DNA from: Gemmatimonadales bacterium
Lineage (GTDB): Bacteria; Gemmatimonadota; Gemmatimonadetes; Gemmatimonadales; GWC2-71-9
DNA: 7,757 nt
Direction: 5' to 3'
Assembly (NCBI GenBank): GCA_013816685.1
Contig: JACDDX010000070.1
Span: 1-7,757 of the forward strand
The notes beneath the pieces were generated by a model. That model did no database searches. It saw nothing but the letters and a program-made list of their open reading frames with translations, and was not told the origin of the DNA. Made by a program: the position numbers and the translations under genes. Below, piece by piece: positions 1-7,757 of the stretch. How positions within the stretch are numbered: position 1 is the first letter of the stretch; each line of letters begins with the position of its first letter.

Positions 1-432
1 GCCCAGGGCCTCGCGGACGGTGAGCAGGTCGGCCATCACCTGGCAGGGATGCAGGAGATCGGTGAGGCCGTTGATGACCGGGATCGTCCCGAACCGCGCG
101 AGCTCCTCGACGTCGGCGTGATCGAAGGTGCGGATCATGATGGCGTCGAGGTAGCGCGAGAGCACTCGGGCGGTATCGCGGATTGGCTCGCCCCGGCCGA
201 GCTGGATGTCGCGCGCGGAGAGAAAGAGCGCGTGACCGCCGAGTTGGAACGCACCGACCTCAAACGAGACCCGGGTCCGGGTCGAGCTCTTGGCGAAGAT
301 CATCCCTAACGTTTTGCCGGCGAATGGCCGTTCTTTATAGGTACCGTGCTTCATCCGGGTCGCCAGATCGAAGATGCCGTGGAGCTCGTCGCGGCTGAAG
401 TCGGGAATGGCAAGGAAATGGCGCGGGATCAT
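1..432 (-). CDS. argF: Ornithine carbamoyltransferase, N-terminal part (cut by window edge)
   Basis: Transfers the carbamoyl group of carbamoyl phosphate to ornithine to make citrulline, the sixth step of arginine synthesis, in the cytoplasm. The first 144 residues are visible and the C-terminal ornithine-binding half lies beyond the window. The carbamoyl-phosphate loop SSTRTR (residues 49-54) is followed by SFEVGAFQLGGHA. LGRGEPIRDTARVLSRYLDAIMIRTF (78-103) and the LHPCQVMADLLT block (127-138) are typical of ornithine rather than aspartate carbamoyltransferase. I start it at the ATG at 432 because the protein then begins MIPRHFLAIPDFSRDEL, the usual OTC N-terminus, and no in-frame ATG lies in the preceding 48 bases. 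Only a weak AGG precedes it. It diverges from the small plus-strand gene and has its own promoter candidate at 471-499. An acetylornithine-specific relative is the only real alternative and fits less well. Confidence 0.95.
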   Translation of the reverse strand, partial: MIPRHFLAIPDFSRDELHGIFDLATRMKHGTYKERPFAGKTLGMIFAKSSTRTRVSFEVGAFQLGGHALFLSARDIQLGRGEPIRDTARVLSRYLDAIMIRTFDHADVEELARFGTIPVINGLTDLLHPCQVMADLLTVREALG

Positions 433-470
433 AGGCCTGAGGCGAAGGACAGGGGCGCGGTCGGGACGGG

Positions 471-499
471 AGTGTAGTGCCCGGTCTTGGGAGCGGCAA
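471..499 (-). promoter_or_regulatory. Candidate sigma-70-type promoter of argF
   Basis: On the minus strand a -35 box TTGCCG (499-494) and a -10 box TACACT (476-471) are separated by exactly 17 bases. Each box matches four of six consensus positions. Transcription would start near 464, giving a leader of about 32 nt before the argF ATG at 432. It lies in the only true intergenic gap of the window and points at argF. This was found by eye, and housekeeping promoters in this lineage may differ from the Escherichia coli consensus. Confidence 0.5.
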
Positions 500-503
500 G
501 GAG

Positions 504-514
504 GAGACTGTCTC
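504..514. promoter_or_regulatory. 11 bp perfect palindrome upstream of argF
   Basis: GAGAC-T-GTCTC is a perfect inverted repeat with a one-base centre. It sits just upstream of the proposed argF -35 box (about 45 bases upstream of the predicted transcription start) and just upstream of the ribosome-binding site of the divergent small gene. It could be an operator read by a regulator of either gene, but it does not resemble the A/T-rich ARG box of ArgR. A chance origin is quite possible at this length. Confidence 0.25.
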
Positions 515-525
515 ACTCACACGAT

Positions 526-531
526 GGGAGG
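526..531 (+). promoter_or_regulatory. Ribosome-binding site fixing a TTG start
   Basis: GGGAGG is followed by a six-base spacer and then TTG at 538-540. This is the only well-spaced site for the small plus-strand frame and decides its start. A second purine-rich stretch, AAGGAGG at 498-504, lies further upstream. In this frame only CTG at 508 follows it, three bases away, and the nearest ATG (524) is 19 bases away in a different frame. Confidence 0.6.
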
Positions 532-537
532 TGCACC

Positions 538-834
538 TTGGTCGAACCGCCGGTCGAACCAGATGGACTCTTTCCGGAAGTCGTCAGCATCACGCTGCAC
601 CTGCGGGAACAGAACGGCACGCTGCGGGACATGGAAACCGATATGGCGGGAATCGACGCGATCTTCCTTTCGCGTCCCGCGATCATCAAGTTTCTCGTGG
701 CGATGTACATGGCCACGGGCAACGAGGATAGCGCGGATCGGGTCAGGCAGGAGCACGATCTGAAAAGCGCTGGGACGGCCCGGGTCCTGATCAAGCACAA
801 CCAGTATTGCGGGTACTCCCTCGTCCAGCTGTGA
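538..834 (+). CDS. Small protein of unknown function (98 aa, TTG start)
   Basis: I do not recognise this protein. It has 98 residues and is probably soluble and cytoplasmic, with no signal peptide or clear membrane segment, though residues about 43-59 (FLSRPAIIKFLVAMYMA) form a hydrophobic stretch likely to be a helix. It has a mixed, natural composition (VVSITLHLREQNGTLRDMETD, then an acidic/basic GNEDSADRVRQEHD stretch) and ends YCGYSLVQL with a single Cys. About 80% of its third codon positions are G or C, as expected for real coding sequence here, and GGGAGG precedes the TTG. It is the only plus-strand gene: divergent from argF, and its TGA stop is nine bases from the kinase stop on the other strand. 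No terminator is visible after it. An in-frame TTG at 487 would extend it by 17 residues but adds an Arg-rich, unlikely N-terminus. Confidence 0.6.
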   Translation: MVEPPVEPDGLFPEVVSITLHLREQNGTLRDMETDMAGIDAIFLSRPAIIKFLVAMYMATGNEDSADRVRQEHDLKSAGTARVLIKHNQYCGYSLVQL

Positions 835-843
835 GGTGCCGGG

Positions 844-3351
844 CTACTCTTCCGGGGCGACGATCGGCCGAGTCTCGCCGACGAGCTCCACGAAGCGGCG
901 ATCGGCACTGATCGGGTCGAATCGAGGATCGCCCCGGAGGAGCGCCTTGGCGCCCGGGTTGAAACGGAGGTAGCGCTCGAGCGCCCCCAGGGTCAGGGTG
1001 CGCTCACCCAGCAACACGAGCACCCCCGCATCGTAGAAGTCCAGCTCCGGATCGCCGGCGGCCGCTACCCGGGCCGCCTGCGCCGTGTGCCGGGCGCTGT
1101 CTGTCAGTCCCGCTCGCGCCAGCACGCCGGCTGCGATCATCTGCCAGCGCGGCGCCAGCATCGTTCTGTCGCTCGGTGGTGCCGTCCGCTTCATCTGCTC
1201 GACCAGCCTCCACGCGCGCGCCGCATCGGGCTTCGCGCCGCTCGGCATCGACAGCATCATGAGCTGACAGAACCCGAACTGCCAGTCCTCCGGAAATCGG
1301 CGCGCCCCTTGATCGCACCAGCTCGTCGCCTCGGACCACCGCCGAAGCAACATCGAGGTGAGCCAGAGCCGCTGCACGATGGCCGGAGCACTGGCCAGAA
1401 AGGCATCGGCCTCGTAGGCGCGCCGCGCCGCGACGTTTGCCTCGGCGAACGAGCCGCTGGTGGCCAGTAGGAAGCTGAGTCTGTCCCACGCGGACGCGGG
1501 TGAGGAATTGTCTGGTACAAGCGCGGCGCGGAGGTCGCGTTCGGCGGCGGTGCGTTCCGTCGGGCTGCCCCGGGTGACGAACTGCCAGTTCATCAAATGG
1601 ATATATCCCCGAAGTTCCAGCGCGGCGGGTAGATCGGGCTGACGGCGCAGGGCGCTGTCGGCCAGCGCGATCGCCCGTGGCCCCCACTTCCGGATGACGC
1701 GGGCCGCGGCGACGTCGAGATCGGTTCGGTCGGCCGCGATCCACCCGCGAATGACCAGCGGCTCCGCCCATGCCGGGTCGAGCCCTGCGGCCACCTTCAG
1801 TAACGAGTCCGCCGTGTCCAGCGTCCGTCGAGACGCGGCCGTGTCGCCGCTCTGGAACAGGTCACGGGCGTCATCACGTGCCGCCTGCGCCTGGCGAAGC
1901 AGGAGCCAGGCGCGGTCGTTGTGGGTCTCTGATCGTCGGGCCTGGAGGGCCACCTGCTGCCCCAGCTGCTCGCGCAAGAAGCGCGCGACCTCCTCGGCCA
2001 GGTTGTCCTGCAGCCCGGTCACGCCATGCACCGACGGCGTCAGCACCTTGCTCTGGAGCTGGCGTCCGGTAGCCGCGTCCAGCAGACGCACGGTCACCCG
2101 TCGATCGGCGGCAGACCCGCTCACCGTGCCGGTGACGATCGAACCCACACCCAGCGACCGCGCGATCGAGTCGATCGGGACCGCACCGGTACGGAACCGG
2201 CGCACGCCATTGGCGCTGATCACGCTGAGCCCACTGACCAGCCCGAGCTGGTCGATGAGATCCTCCGTGAGCCCGTCAGCGGTCGATCGGACCGACGGGT
2301 CCGCTCCGCGGGACTCGAAATAGAGTACCGCGATATGGGTCGGGTCGAGCGCTCGATCGCCGGCCTCCAGCAACGCGAGATCGGCTCCGCCGGATCGCCC
2401 GGTACCGAAGAGACGGTACATCGCTCCCCCGGCCAGCAACGTAAGCGCGAGCCCGCCCGCCGCGAGCGAACGCCGACTCCAGCGAGAAACCTGTGGCAGC
2501 GCAACACGGTTCGAGACCGACTGAGTGGCTTCGAGCGCGGCCCCGAATTCGGCTGCCGTCGCGAAGCGGTCGGCCGGCAACTTTTGCAGCGCGCGCTCGA
2601 TTACCCGCTCCAGCCAGCGCGGGACGTCGTCGTCTTCTCGCTCCATCGGTTTCGGCCGATCACACAGGTGCCGAGCCAGAATCGCCTGCGCGGTCCCGCC
2701 ACTGAACGGCGGCGTTCCGGTGAGCATCTCGTACAGCACGCAGCCCAGACTGTAGATGTCGCTTCGGGCATCGACCTCGGTTCCGCCACACTGCTCCGGA
2801 CTCATGTACGCGGGCGTACCCATCGCGAGCCCGGTTTCACTGAGCTCATCCTCCGCGGCAACCGTGATCGCGCGAGCGATGCCGAAGTCCGCGACCAGCG
2901 CCTCGGTGCCGTTCAGCAGCACATTGCCCGGCTTTATGTCCCGATGGATGATGCCTTGCCGATGCGCGTACTCGAGGGCGGCGGCGACGTCCCGCGCCAG
3001 GTGGACTGCCTGATCGACCGGCAGCGGCCGGGTCTTCCGCAGCCGCTCCCGCAACGACTCGCCCTCGATGTAGGGCATGATGAAATAAAGAAGATCGTCC
3101 ACTTCACCCGAATCGTAGAGCGGAACGATGTGCGGGTGGGTCAGCGCGGCGGCGATCCGGATTTCACGCAGAAACCGGTCGTTCCCCAGCGACGCAGCGA
3201 GCTCGGGACGGAGGAGCTTGACCGCGACCGGGCGCTGATGCTGGAGATCGCGGGCGAGGTAGACGTATGCCATCCCTCCGCGGCCGATCTCGCGTTCGAT
3301 GGCATACCGCCTGACCAGAGCGGTTCGGAGGCGCTCGATCGCGTCCGGCAT
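844..3351 (-). CDS. Membrane Ser/Thr protein kinase with TolB/FlgO-like and TPR-like regions
   Basis: Hanks-type Ser/Thr kinase that should phosphorylate proteins in the cytoplasm; targets are unknown. Numbering is for the 835-residue form. The kinase domain spans about 17-275, with glycine loop GRGGMAYV (23-30), ATP lysine K45, helix-C glutamate E63, HRDIKPGN (136-143), DFG (155-157), SPE (184-186), DIYSLG (198-203) and R262. All catalytic residues are present. One membrane span follows (about 296-315). Residues 339-437 resemble the TolB/FlgO-like module (COG5616 type), beginning IAVLYF. The remainder (about 475-835) is Ala/Arg-rich helical repeat of TPR-like character. Such chains are typical of Gemmatimonadota and Acidobacteriota. 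The ATG at 3351 is preferred because GGAG (3366-3363) lies 11 bases upstream and the protein then starts MPDAIERL; the in-frame GTG at 3360 is only two bases from that site. hslU ends 36 bases upstream without a terminator, so co-transcription is likely. Confidence 0.93.
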   Translation of the reverse strand: MPDAIERLRTALVRRYAIEREIGRGGMAYVYLARDLQHQRPVAVKLLRPELAASLGNDRFLREIRIAAALTHPHIVPLYDSGEVDDLLYFIMPYIEGESLRERLRKTRPLPVDQAVHLARDVAAALEYAHRQGIIHRDIKPGNVLLNGTEALVADFGIARAITVAAEDELSETGLAMGTPAYMSPEQCGGTEVDARSDIYSLGCVLYEMLTGTPPFSGGTAQAILARHLCDRPKPMEREDDDVPRWLERVIERALQKLPADRFATAAEFGAALEATQSVSNRVALPQVSRWSRRSLAAGGLALTLLAGGAMYRLFGTGRSGGADLALLEAGDRALDPTHIAVLYFESRGADPSVRSTADGLTEDLIDQLGLVSGLSVISANGVRRFRTGAVPIDSIARSLGVGSIVTGTVSGSAADRRVTVRLLDAATGRQLQSKVLTPSVHGVTGLQDNLAEEVARFLREQLGQQVALQARRSETHNDRAWLLLRQAQAARDDARDLFQSGDTAASRRTLDTADSLLKVAAGLDPAWAEPLVIRGWIAADRTDLDVAAARVIRKWGPRAIALADSALRRQPDLPAALELRGYIHLMNWQFVTRGSPTERTAAERDLRAALVPDNSSPASAWDRLSFLLATSGSFAEANVAARRAYEADAFLASAPAIVQRLWLTSMLLRRWSEATSWCDQGARRFPEDWQFGFCQLMMLSMPSGAKPDAARAWRLVEQMKRTAPPSDRTMLAPRWQMIAAGVLARAGLTDSARHTAQAARVAAAGDPELDFYDAGVLVLLGERTLTLGALERYLRFNPGAKALLRGDPRFDPISADRRFVELVGETRPIVAPEE

Positions 3352-3387
3352 TCGTGACACGACTCCGAGGTCGAGAGGACGCTTCAG

Positions 3388-4887
<1,500 letters not shown>

Positions 4888-4894
4888 GGGACGT

Positions 4895-4899
4895 TCCTT
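4895..4899 (-). promoter_or_regulatory. hslU ribosome-binding site overlapping the hslV stop codon
   Basis: AAGGA (4899-4895) shares bases with the TAA stop of hslV (4900-4898) and is seven bases from the hslU GTG. Terminating ribosomes therefore sit on the hslU initiation region, which suggests coupled synthesis of the two subunits. It also favours GTG 4887 over the ATG at 4881. Confidence 0.65.
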
Positions 4900-5443
4900 A
4901 CTTCGCGCCCGGCAGCTCGAGAATCGAGATATGCCGGTTGGTGTAGACGCAGATGTCGGATGCGATCTCCAGCGAGCGCTGAACGATGGAGCGCGCCGAC
5001 TGATCCGGCACCGGCAGCAGCGCCCGGGCGGCGGCGAGCGCGAAGTTGCCCCCCGAGCCGACGGCCACGATCCCGTCGTCCGGCTCGATCAGTTCGCCCG
5101 AGCCGCTGATGAGAAAGCCGTGTTCCAGGTCGGCCACGACGAGCAGCGCCTCGAGTCGCCGCAGAATCCGGTCGCTCCGCCAGTCCTTGGCCAGCTCGAC
5201 GGCGGCGCGCGGCAGGTTGCCCGGATAGCGGTCGAGCTTCTCCTCGAACTTCTCGTAGAGCGTCAGCGCGTCGGCGACCGAGCCCGCGAACCCGGCGAGG
5301 ACCTTGCCACCCTTGAGCGCGCGCACCTTGACCGCGTGCGACTTCATCACGGTGTCGCCGATGCTGACCTGCCCGTCGCCCCCCAGCGCCACCCGGCCGT
5401 CCTTCCGGACCGCCAGGATCGTCGTGCCATGAAACTCGATCAT
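4898..5443 (-). CDS. hslV: ATP-dependent protease peptidase subunit HslV (ClpQ)
   Basis: Threonine peptidase that forms a double hexamer capped by HslU, related to the proteasome beta subunit. From the ATG at 5443 the protein has 181 residues and starts MIEFHG-TTILAV. The short propeptide (six residues) is removed to expose catalytic Thr7, leaving 175 residues, the same as mature E. coli HslV. In mature numbering, Thr1, Asp17 (GGDGQ) and Lys33 (KVR) are in place, and the GSGGNFALAAARAL block is intact, so it should be active. The ATG overlaps the xerC stop as TGATG, with GAGG (5452-5449) five bases upstream, which implies translational coupling. A GTG three bases earlier is possible but less likely. 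Confidence 0.98.
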   Translation of the reverse strand: MIEFHGTTILAVRKDGRVALGGDGQVSIGDTVMKSHAVKVRALKGGKVLAGFAGSVADALTLYEKFEEKLDRYPGNLPRAAVELAKDWRSDRILRRLEALLVVADLEHGFLISGSGELIEPDDGIVAVGSGGNFALAAARALLPVPDQSARSIVQRSLEIASDICVYTNRHISILELPGAK

Positions 5444-6351
5444 CACGCCCTCGGGTGCGCCTGCTGGTACACCTTCTTGAGCCGCTCCACGCTGGTATGC
5501 GTGTAGATCTGCGTCGTGCTCAGGCTGGCGTGGCCGAGCAGTTCCTGCACCGCCCTGAGGTCCGCACCGGCGTCGAGCATGTGGGTCGCGAAGGTGTGCC
5601 GGAGCGAGTGCACCCGCAGGCCATCGCCGCCCACCGCGTCGAACATCGCGTGTACCGACCGCTGCACCGCACGCGGCGGCATCCGCCGACCCCGGCGGCC
5701 GACGAACACCGCGCGCCGATCACCGGCGGTGCGCTCGACCACCCCGTCCCGGAGGGCAAGATAGCGGCGCAACGCGAGCACCGCCCGCGATCCGACCGGC
5801 ACGATCCGCTCCTTCCGGCCCTTGCCGCGCACCTTCGCCTGATCCGAGAGCAGGTCGAGATCCTCGAGATTCATCCCGCTGAGCTCCGAAAGCCGGATGC
5901 CTGTGGAATAGAAGAGCTCCAGAATGGCGAGGTCGCGAATCGGGCCGAACTCGCCGGCGCCCGCGCGCAGCTCCGCCCACTCGAACAGCTGCTCGGTCTG
6001 GCCGCGATCGAGGTAGGTGGGCAGCCGCTTCTCCAGCTTCGGCACCTTCGCCGCGCGCGCGACGTTGACGGTGAGCCCGTGGTGCACCTGGAGATAGTGG
6101 TAGAGACTCCGTACCGCCGACAGCGCCCGCGCCGCGCTCCGCCGCGCGAGCCCGCGGCGCTGCAGGTCGCCTAGAAATCCCCGGATGCCGATGCGATCCA
6201 CCGTCGCCCAGGTCCAGGCGCCCGCATAGTGCCGATCGCAGAACTCGGTGAACGCCGCCAGGTCGCGCCCGTAGGCCAGGACGGTGTGGGGCGACTGTCC
6301 TCGCTCCTTCTCCAGATGCAGCAGGAACTCTGCGACCTCGGGCCGGCTCAC
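5443..6351 (-). CDS. xerC: Tyrosine recombinase XerC
   Basis: Site-specific recombinase that with XerD resolves chromosome dimers at dif during cell division. Numbering is for the 302-residue form. A SAM-like core-binding domain (about 4-92, with RGQSPHTVLAYGRDL) precedes the catalytic domain. The full active-site set is visible: Arg153 (STGIRLSEL), Lys177 (VRGKGRKERIVP), His248 and Arg251 (HSLRHTFATHML), His274 (LLGHASLSTTQ) and nucleophile Tyr283 (IYTH). I place the start at GTG 6351, which overlaps the trmFO stop as GTGA, the same arrangement as at the trmFO start. A GTG at 6366 would add five residues and cannot be excluded; neither has a strong ribosome-binding site. XerC rather than XerD or an integrase is chosen because of its place between trmFO and hslV. 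Confidence 0.95.
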   Translation of the reverse strand: MSRPEVAEFLLHLEKERGQSPHTVLAYGRDLAAFTEFCDRHYAGAWTWATVDRIGIRGFLGDLQRRGLARRSAARALSAVRSLYHYLQVHHGLTVNVARAAKVPKLEKRLPTYLDRGQTEQLFEWAELRAGAGEFGPIRDLAILELFYSTGIRLSELSGMNLEDLDLLSDQAKVRGKGRKERIVPVGSRAVLALRRYLALRDGVVERTAGDRRAVFVGRRGRRMPPRAVQRSVHAMFDAVGGDGLRVHSLRHTFATHMLDAGADLRAVQELLGHASLSTTQIYTHTSVERLKKVYQQAHPRA

Positions 6352-7643
6352 AACCCGGCCATCCACGCCGTAAACTCGCGCTGCGCCCGCTCGACCTGCG
6401 CCGCCTTTCGCTGGTCCTTCTTCAGCCGGCCTTCAATTGGGTCGAGCAGGCCGAAGTTGGCGTTCATGGGCTGGAAGTGCCGGGGATCCGCCTCCCGCAG
6501 ATAGCGGTAGAGCCCGCCGAGCATCGTGGTGGGCGGCGGAATCGTCGGCGGCTTCCCTTCCAGGCACCGCGCCAGATTGATCCCGGCGAGAAGGCCGGTC
6601 CCCAGCGACTCGGTGTACCCCTCGACCCCGGTGAGCTGGCCCGCGAAGAAGAGCCGCTCGTCGTCCCGGGCGGTGAGGCCGGGCCCCAGGGTCGCGGGAC
6701 TGTTCAGATAGGAGTTCCGGTGGATGCTGCCCCAGCGGAGGAACTCCGCATCGGCCAGCCCCGGAATGGTGGAGAAGACGCGCCGCTGCTCCGGGACCCG
6801 GAGCCGGGTCTGGAAGCCGACGAGGTTCCACATCTGCCCGGCGCGGTCTTCCCGGCGGAGCTGCACCACCGCGTGCGGGGCGCGTCCGGTCCTCGGATCC
6901 GGAAGGCCGACCGGCTTCATCGGCCCGAACCGGAGCGTCTCGCGACCCCGCCGCGCCATCTCCTCCACCGGCAGACATCCCTCGAAGAATGGGACCGCGT
7001 CGAACTCGTGACCGTGGTGTTGGTCGGCCGCGACCAGCGCGTCGATGAACGCCTCGTACGTCGCCCGATCCATCGGCGCGTTGAGGTAGTCGTCGCCGTC
7101 GCCTTTGCCATAGCGCGACAGCGCATACAGCCGTTCGTGATCCAGCGACTCGGCTGCCAGCACGGGCGCGATGGCGTCGTAAAACGCGAGCGCGTCGCTG
7201 CCCAGCCGGCCGGCGATAGCCTGCGCGAGCCGGTGCGAGGTGAGCGGACCGGTCGCCACGATGCCCGGCGACGGGAGGTCCGCCACTTCCCCGCGGACGA
7301 CCGTGATCCGCCGGTGCCCGATGATCCGCGCGTCCACCGCAGCCGAAAAGAGCTCCCGGTCCACCGCGAGCGCGCTGCCACCCGGCACTCGGGCCACGTC
7401 GGCGCACGGCAGCAACACGCTGCCCAGCGCCCGCAGCTCGGCCTTGAGCAGACCGTGCGCGTTCCCCAGCTCGACCGATTTGAAGGTGTTGCTGCAGACC
7501 AGTTCGGCGAGACGGTCCGTGCGGTGGGCTGCCGTCGGCACTACCGGGCGCATCTCGTACAGCACGACATCGAAGCCTCGCTCGGCGAGGGCCCAGGCGG
7601 CCTCCGAGCCCGCCAGCCCTCCGCCGACCACGCTCACCCTCAC
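6348..7643 (-). CDS. trmFO: Folate/FAD-dependent tRNA (uracil-54-C5)-methyltransferase TrmFO
   Basis: Makes 5-methyluridine at position 54 in the T-loop of tRNA, using methylene-tetrahydrofolate as carbon donor and FAD as cofactor, unlike SAM-dependent TrmA. The 431-residue length is normal. The N-terminal FAD-binding motif VVGGGLAGSEAAW lies at 5-17, followed by LYEMRP (28-33) and ELVCSNTFKS (47-56). The block FFEGCLPVEEMARRG (219-233) carries Cys223. Cys50 and Cys223 correspond to the two cysteines studied in Bacillus TrmFO (Cys53 and Cys226). The FAD-contact region FAGQLTGVEGYTESLGTGLLAG is at 333-354, and the tail has MNANFGLLDP (393-402). The GTG at 7643 is chosen because it overlaps the upstream stop as GTGA and places the beta strand RVSVV directly before the glycine motif. 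The open frame upstream of it is out-of-frame reading of the preceding gene. Confidence 0.97.
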   Translation of the reverse strand: MRVSVVGGGLAGSEAAWALAERGFDVVLYEMRPVVPTAAHRTDRLAELVCSNTFKSVELGNAHGLLKAELRALGSVLLPCADVARVPGGSALAVDRELFSAAVDARIIGHRRITVVRGEVADLPSPGIVATGPLTSHRLAQAIAGRLGSDALAFYDAIAPVLAAESLDHERLYALSRYGKGDGDDYLNAPMDRATYEAFIDALVAADQHHGHEFDAVPFFEGCLPVEEMARRGRETLRFGPMKPVGLPDPRTGRAPHAVVQLRREDRAGQMWNLVGFQTRLRVPEQRRVFSTIPGLADAEFLRWGSIHRNSYLNSPATLGPGLTARDDERLFFAGQLTGVEGYTESLGTGLLAGINLARCLEGKPPTIPPPTTMLGGLYRYLREADPRHFQPMNANFGLLDPIEGRLKKDQRKAAQVERAQREFTAWMAGL

Positions 7644-7757
7644 GCCAGCGCTGCTTCCTCGGCTTCGGCAACGACGACCTTGTGCCCGCACTTCATGCAG
7701 GTGCGGGACTCTCCGTCGGCCTTGCTCATCTTCCGCTCCATCCCGACCCAGCCGCAC
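7640..7757 (-). CDS. topA: C-terminal tail of upstream gene, probably DNA topoisomerase I
   Basis: The last 38 codons of a gene that enters from beyond the window, in a different frame from trmFO, ending at TGA 7642-7640. The tail begins CGWVGMERKMSK, carries a CMKCGHKVVVA knuckle (Cys at residues 20 and 23 of the visible part), and ends in an acidic/Ala-rich EAEEAALA. A Cys at the very edge suggests the second half of another CxxC pair, so this would be a four-Cys zinc ribbon. Bacterial TopA often ends in such ribbons and topA commonly precedes trmFO, which is why I name it. The visible part alone does not prove it; another zinc-ribbon protein would look the same. The stop overlaps the trmFO GTG, so the two are probably translationally coupled. 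Confidence 0.6.
   Translation of the reverse strand, partial: CGWVGMERKMSKADGESRTCMKCGHKVVVAEAEEAALA

Noticed and set aside
314..341. TTGCCG-16-TATAGG on the plus strand as promoter of the small orphan gene
   Set aside because: Four of six matches in each box with a 16-base gap, but it lies inside argF coding sequence about 200 bases from the TTG. It is possible but too weak to annotate.
837..860. CCGG/CCGG stem as a bidirectional terminator
   Set aside because: Only four paired bases with a nine-base loop and no T-run on either strand.
513..908. A 131-codon minus-strand frame opposite the small orphan gene
   Set aside because: It overlaps the kinase 3' end, is Ser/Arg/Pro-rich, and lacks a good ribosome-binding site; the plus-strand frame has better codon use.
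2026..3357. A 443-codon open frame on the plus strand opposite the kinase
   Set aside because: It covers the kinase domain itself, whose motifs are intact on the minus strand, and its Arg/Gln/His-rich composition fits a shadow.
3361..3387. Terminator or promoter between hslU and the kinase
   Set aside because: No hairpin with a T-run and no recognisable -10/-35 pair in these bases.
7644..7757. N-terminal extension of TrmFO by 38 residues
   Set aside because: The frame is open to the window edge but reads as Arg/Gly-rich nonsense (GRDGAEDEQGRRR), while another frame gives a Cys-knuckle protein tail ending exactly at the trmFO GTG.

Overview
The window is a dense, G+C-rich piece of bacterial chromosome, with strong G/C preference at third codon positions. 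All genes lie on the minus strand except one small plus-strand gene. Read in the direction of transcription (high to low coordinates), the order is: the end of a gene with a C-terminal zinc-ribbon-like tail (probably topA), trmFO, xerC, hslV, hslU, a large membrane Ser/Thr kinase with a TolB/FlgO-like module and a TPR-like tail, the convergent small plus-strand gene, and the first 144 codons of argF. No phage, transposon, CRISPR array, tRNA or rRNA is visible.

The order topA-trmFO-xerC-hslV-hslU is an old housekeeping cluster known from Firmicutes and several other phyla. It covers DNA supercoiling, tRNA T-loop methylation, chromosome dimer resolution and ATP-dependent proteolysis. The large kinase of the PknB / TM / TolB-like / TPR type is a hallmark of lineages such as Gemmatimonadota and Acidobacteriota. 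With the base composition and the TrmFO/HslUV set, a Gemmatimonadota-like organism is my best guess. This is inference from architecture, not from a marker gene.

The junctions are very tight. The topA-like stop overlaps the trmFO start as GTGA, and trmFO can overlap xerC the same way. The xerC stop overlaps the hslV ATG as TGATG, and the hslV stop codon lies inside the ribosome-binding site of hslU. The kinase follows hslU after about 27-36 bp with no visible terminator, so it is probably read from the same transcript. Several starts are GTG or GTG/ATG pairs.

Between the kinase and argF lies a unit on the other strand: a 98-codon gene of unknown function, starting at TTG behind a good ribosome-binding site. 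It is convergent with the kinase (9 bp between stop codons) and divergent from argF. The 105 bp argF/orphan intergenic region holds a good sigma-70-type promoter candidate for argF and an 11 bp perfect palindrome.

I see no convincing new multi-gene system. The points most worth a second look are the orphan small gene, the kinase attached to the hslUV operon, and the enlarged HslU (Pro/Ala-rich N-terminal extension plus an insert in the I domain).
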